Below, in pieces: positions 63,457-64,000 of a stretch of 64,000 nt of DNA (position 1 is its first letter; the number at the start of each line of letters is the position of its first letter). A model generated the notes under the pieces. That model had not been told where the DNA came from and ran no database searches. It saw nothing but the letters and a program-made list of their open reading frames with translations. The position numbers and the translations under genes are program-made. Source of the stretch: Himantopus leucocephalus (lineage: Eukaryota > Chordata > Aves > Charadriiformes > Recurvirostridae); contig RSEF01000012.1 in the NCBI GenBank assembly GCA_003993805.1, forward strand, positions 7,115,927 to 7,179,926, read 5' to 3'.

Positions 63457-64000
63457 TCATCATAGGATGGGACCTCAGGAAGTCATCTAGTTCAACTTCC
63501 TGCTAAAAGCATGGTCAGCTTGAGGTCAGAACAGGTTACTTGGTGCTTTGTCTAGTCTTGAAAATCTCCAAGGTTGGAGACTGCACAACCTGTCTGGGCA
63601 GCCTGCTCTGTGGTTTGACAGTCCCAACAGTAAAAATGTTTTGCCCTGCGTACAGTCTGAGCCCGTCTCGTTTCGGGCAATGTCTGTTGTCTCTAGACTG
63701 TTGTGTTGTCTCCACGGTGTACTGCTGTGAAGAGCCCGGCTCCATCTGCTTGGTAACCTTTTTGCAGTTATTGGAAGTCTGCTGTTAGGTACCTCCAAAG
63801 CCTTGTCTTTGCCAGGCTGAATAAGCCCCATTCCCTCAGCCTCTTCTCAAAGAGCAAGTGCTCCAACTCCTTAACCATCTTGATGGCCTTCTGCAGAACC
63901 AGCTCAGCTTTTTTGACATCTTGGCTTGAGCCCAAAACAGAATGCAGTGCTCTAGAGGTGATCTGACGAGCACTGAGGAGCAAGATCCCTCAATCTGCTG
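63457..64000 (-). mobile_element. CR1 LINE, minus strand, runs off the window
   Basis: Read on the plus strand, the element starts with its reversed 3' tail (ATCATAGGATGGGACCTC), then GTCATCTAGTTCAACTTCCTG, GGAGACTGCACAACC, CTGGGCAGCCTGCTCTG and AGGCTGAATAAGCCCC, all diagnostic of reversed CR1. It is diverged, with no open reverse transcriptase frame, and continues past 64000. It lies within FAM120A intron 3, opposite to the gene. Confidence 0.93.

Larger units (their letters stand above)
59704..64000 (+). other. FAM120A: FAM120A intron 3, 5' part
   Basis: AT-rich intron sequence from GTACAA to the window end with no further FAM120A exon. It contains a T-run with one N (60010), an ATT microsatellite (61456), a possible retroviral relic (61567-61956) and a minus-strand CR1 (63457 onward). 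Confidence 0.85.

Noticed and set aside
63768..63983. A minus-strand frame within the 63.5-64 kb CR1 element
   Set aside because: It lies in the CR1 3' region and does not show the reverse-transcriptase signature; it is an accidental frame in a dead element.

Overview
The window looks like a piece of bird nuclear DNA. The evidence is two clear CR1 LINE tails and a CR1 stub at a gap, compact introns, a protein almost identical to vertebrate FAM120A, and the gene order WNK2 then FAM120A on the same strand, which from memory matches human chromosome 9q22. The species cannot be named from sequence alone. A non-avian sauropsid is possible but less likely.

Layout. Positions 1-579 are the end of the last WNK2 intron. 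Positions 580-927 are the terminal coding exon of WNK2 on the plus strand, followed by its 3' UTR with AATAAA signals at 1966 and 2761. About 44 kb of intergenic DNA follows (2.8-47.1 kb) with no protein-coding gene I can support. It holds scattered CpG-rich blocks (best 17.75-18.15 kb), minisatellites, a CR1 copy at 33.6-34.5 kb, a CR1 stub running into a 100-N gap at 19.6 kb, and three places where a single N sits between two near-identical sequences (19294, 28136, 39760). Those three look like unmerged contig ends, not biology.

From about 47.1 to 49.2 kb lies a strong CpG island, the promoter region of FAM120A. FAM120A coding exons 1-3 (48211-48684, 54449-54695, 59621-59703) splice in frame into residues 1-268 of a protein that is about 1,100 residues long in mammals. 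The rest lies beyond the window. Exon 1 is overlapped by an antisense reading frame matching my recollection of human FAM120AOS. Intron 3 ends in a minus-strand CR1.

How the genes relate: WNK2 (a kinase acting on the SPAK/OSR1 and cation-chloride cotransporter pathway) and FAM120A (an RNA-binding scaffold) are neighbours by conserved synteny and have no known shared pathway. I found no convincing new biological system. The items most worth checking are a near-perfect 77-bp palindrome in FAM120A intron 1, the antisense frame over exon 1, an exon-like minus-strand segment in intron 1, a possible degraded Gag relic in intron 3, and an orphan CpG island at 17.8 kb.
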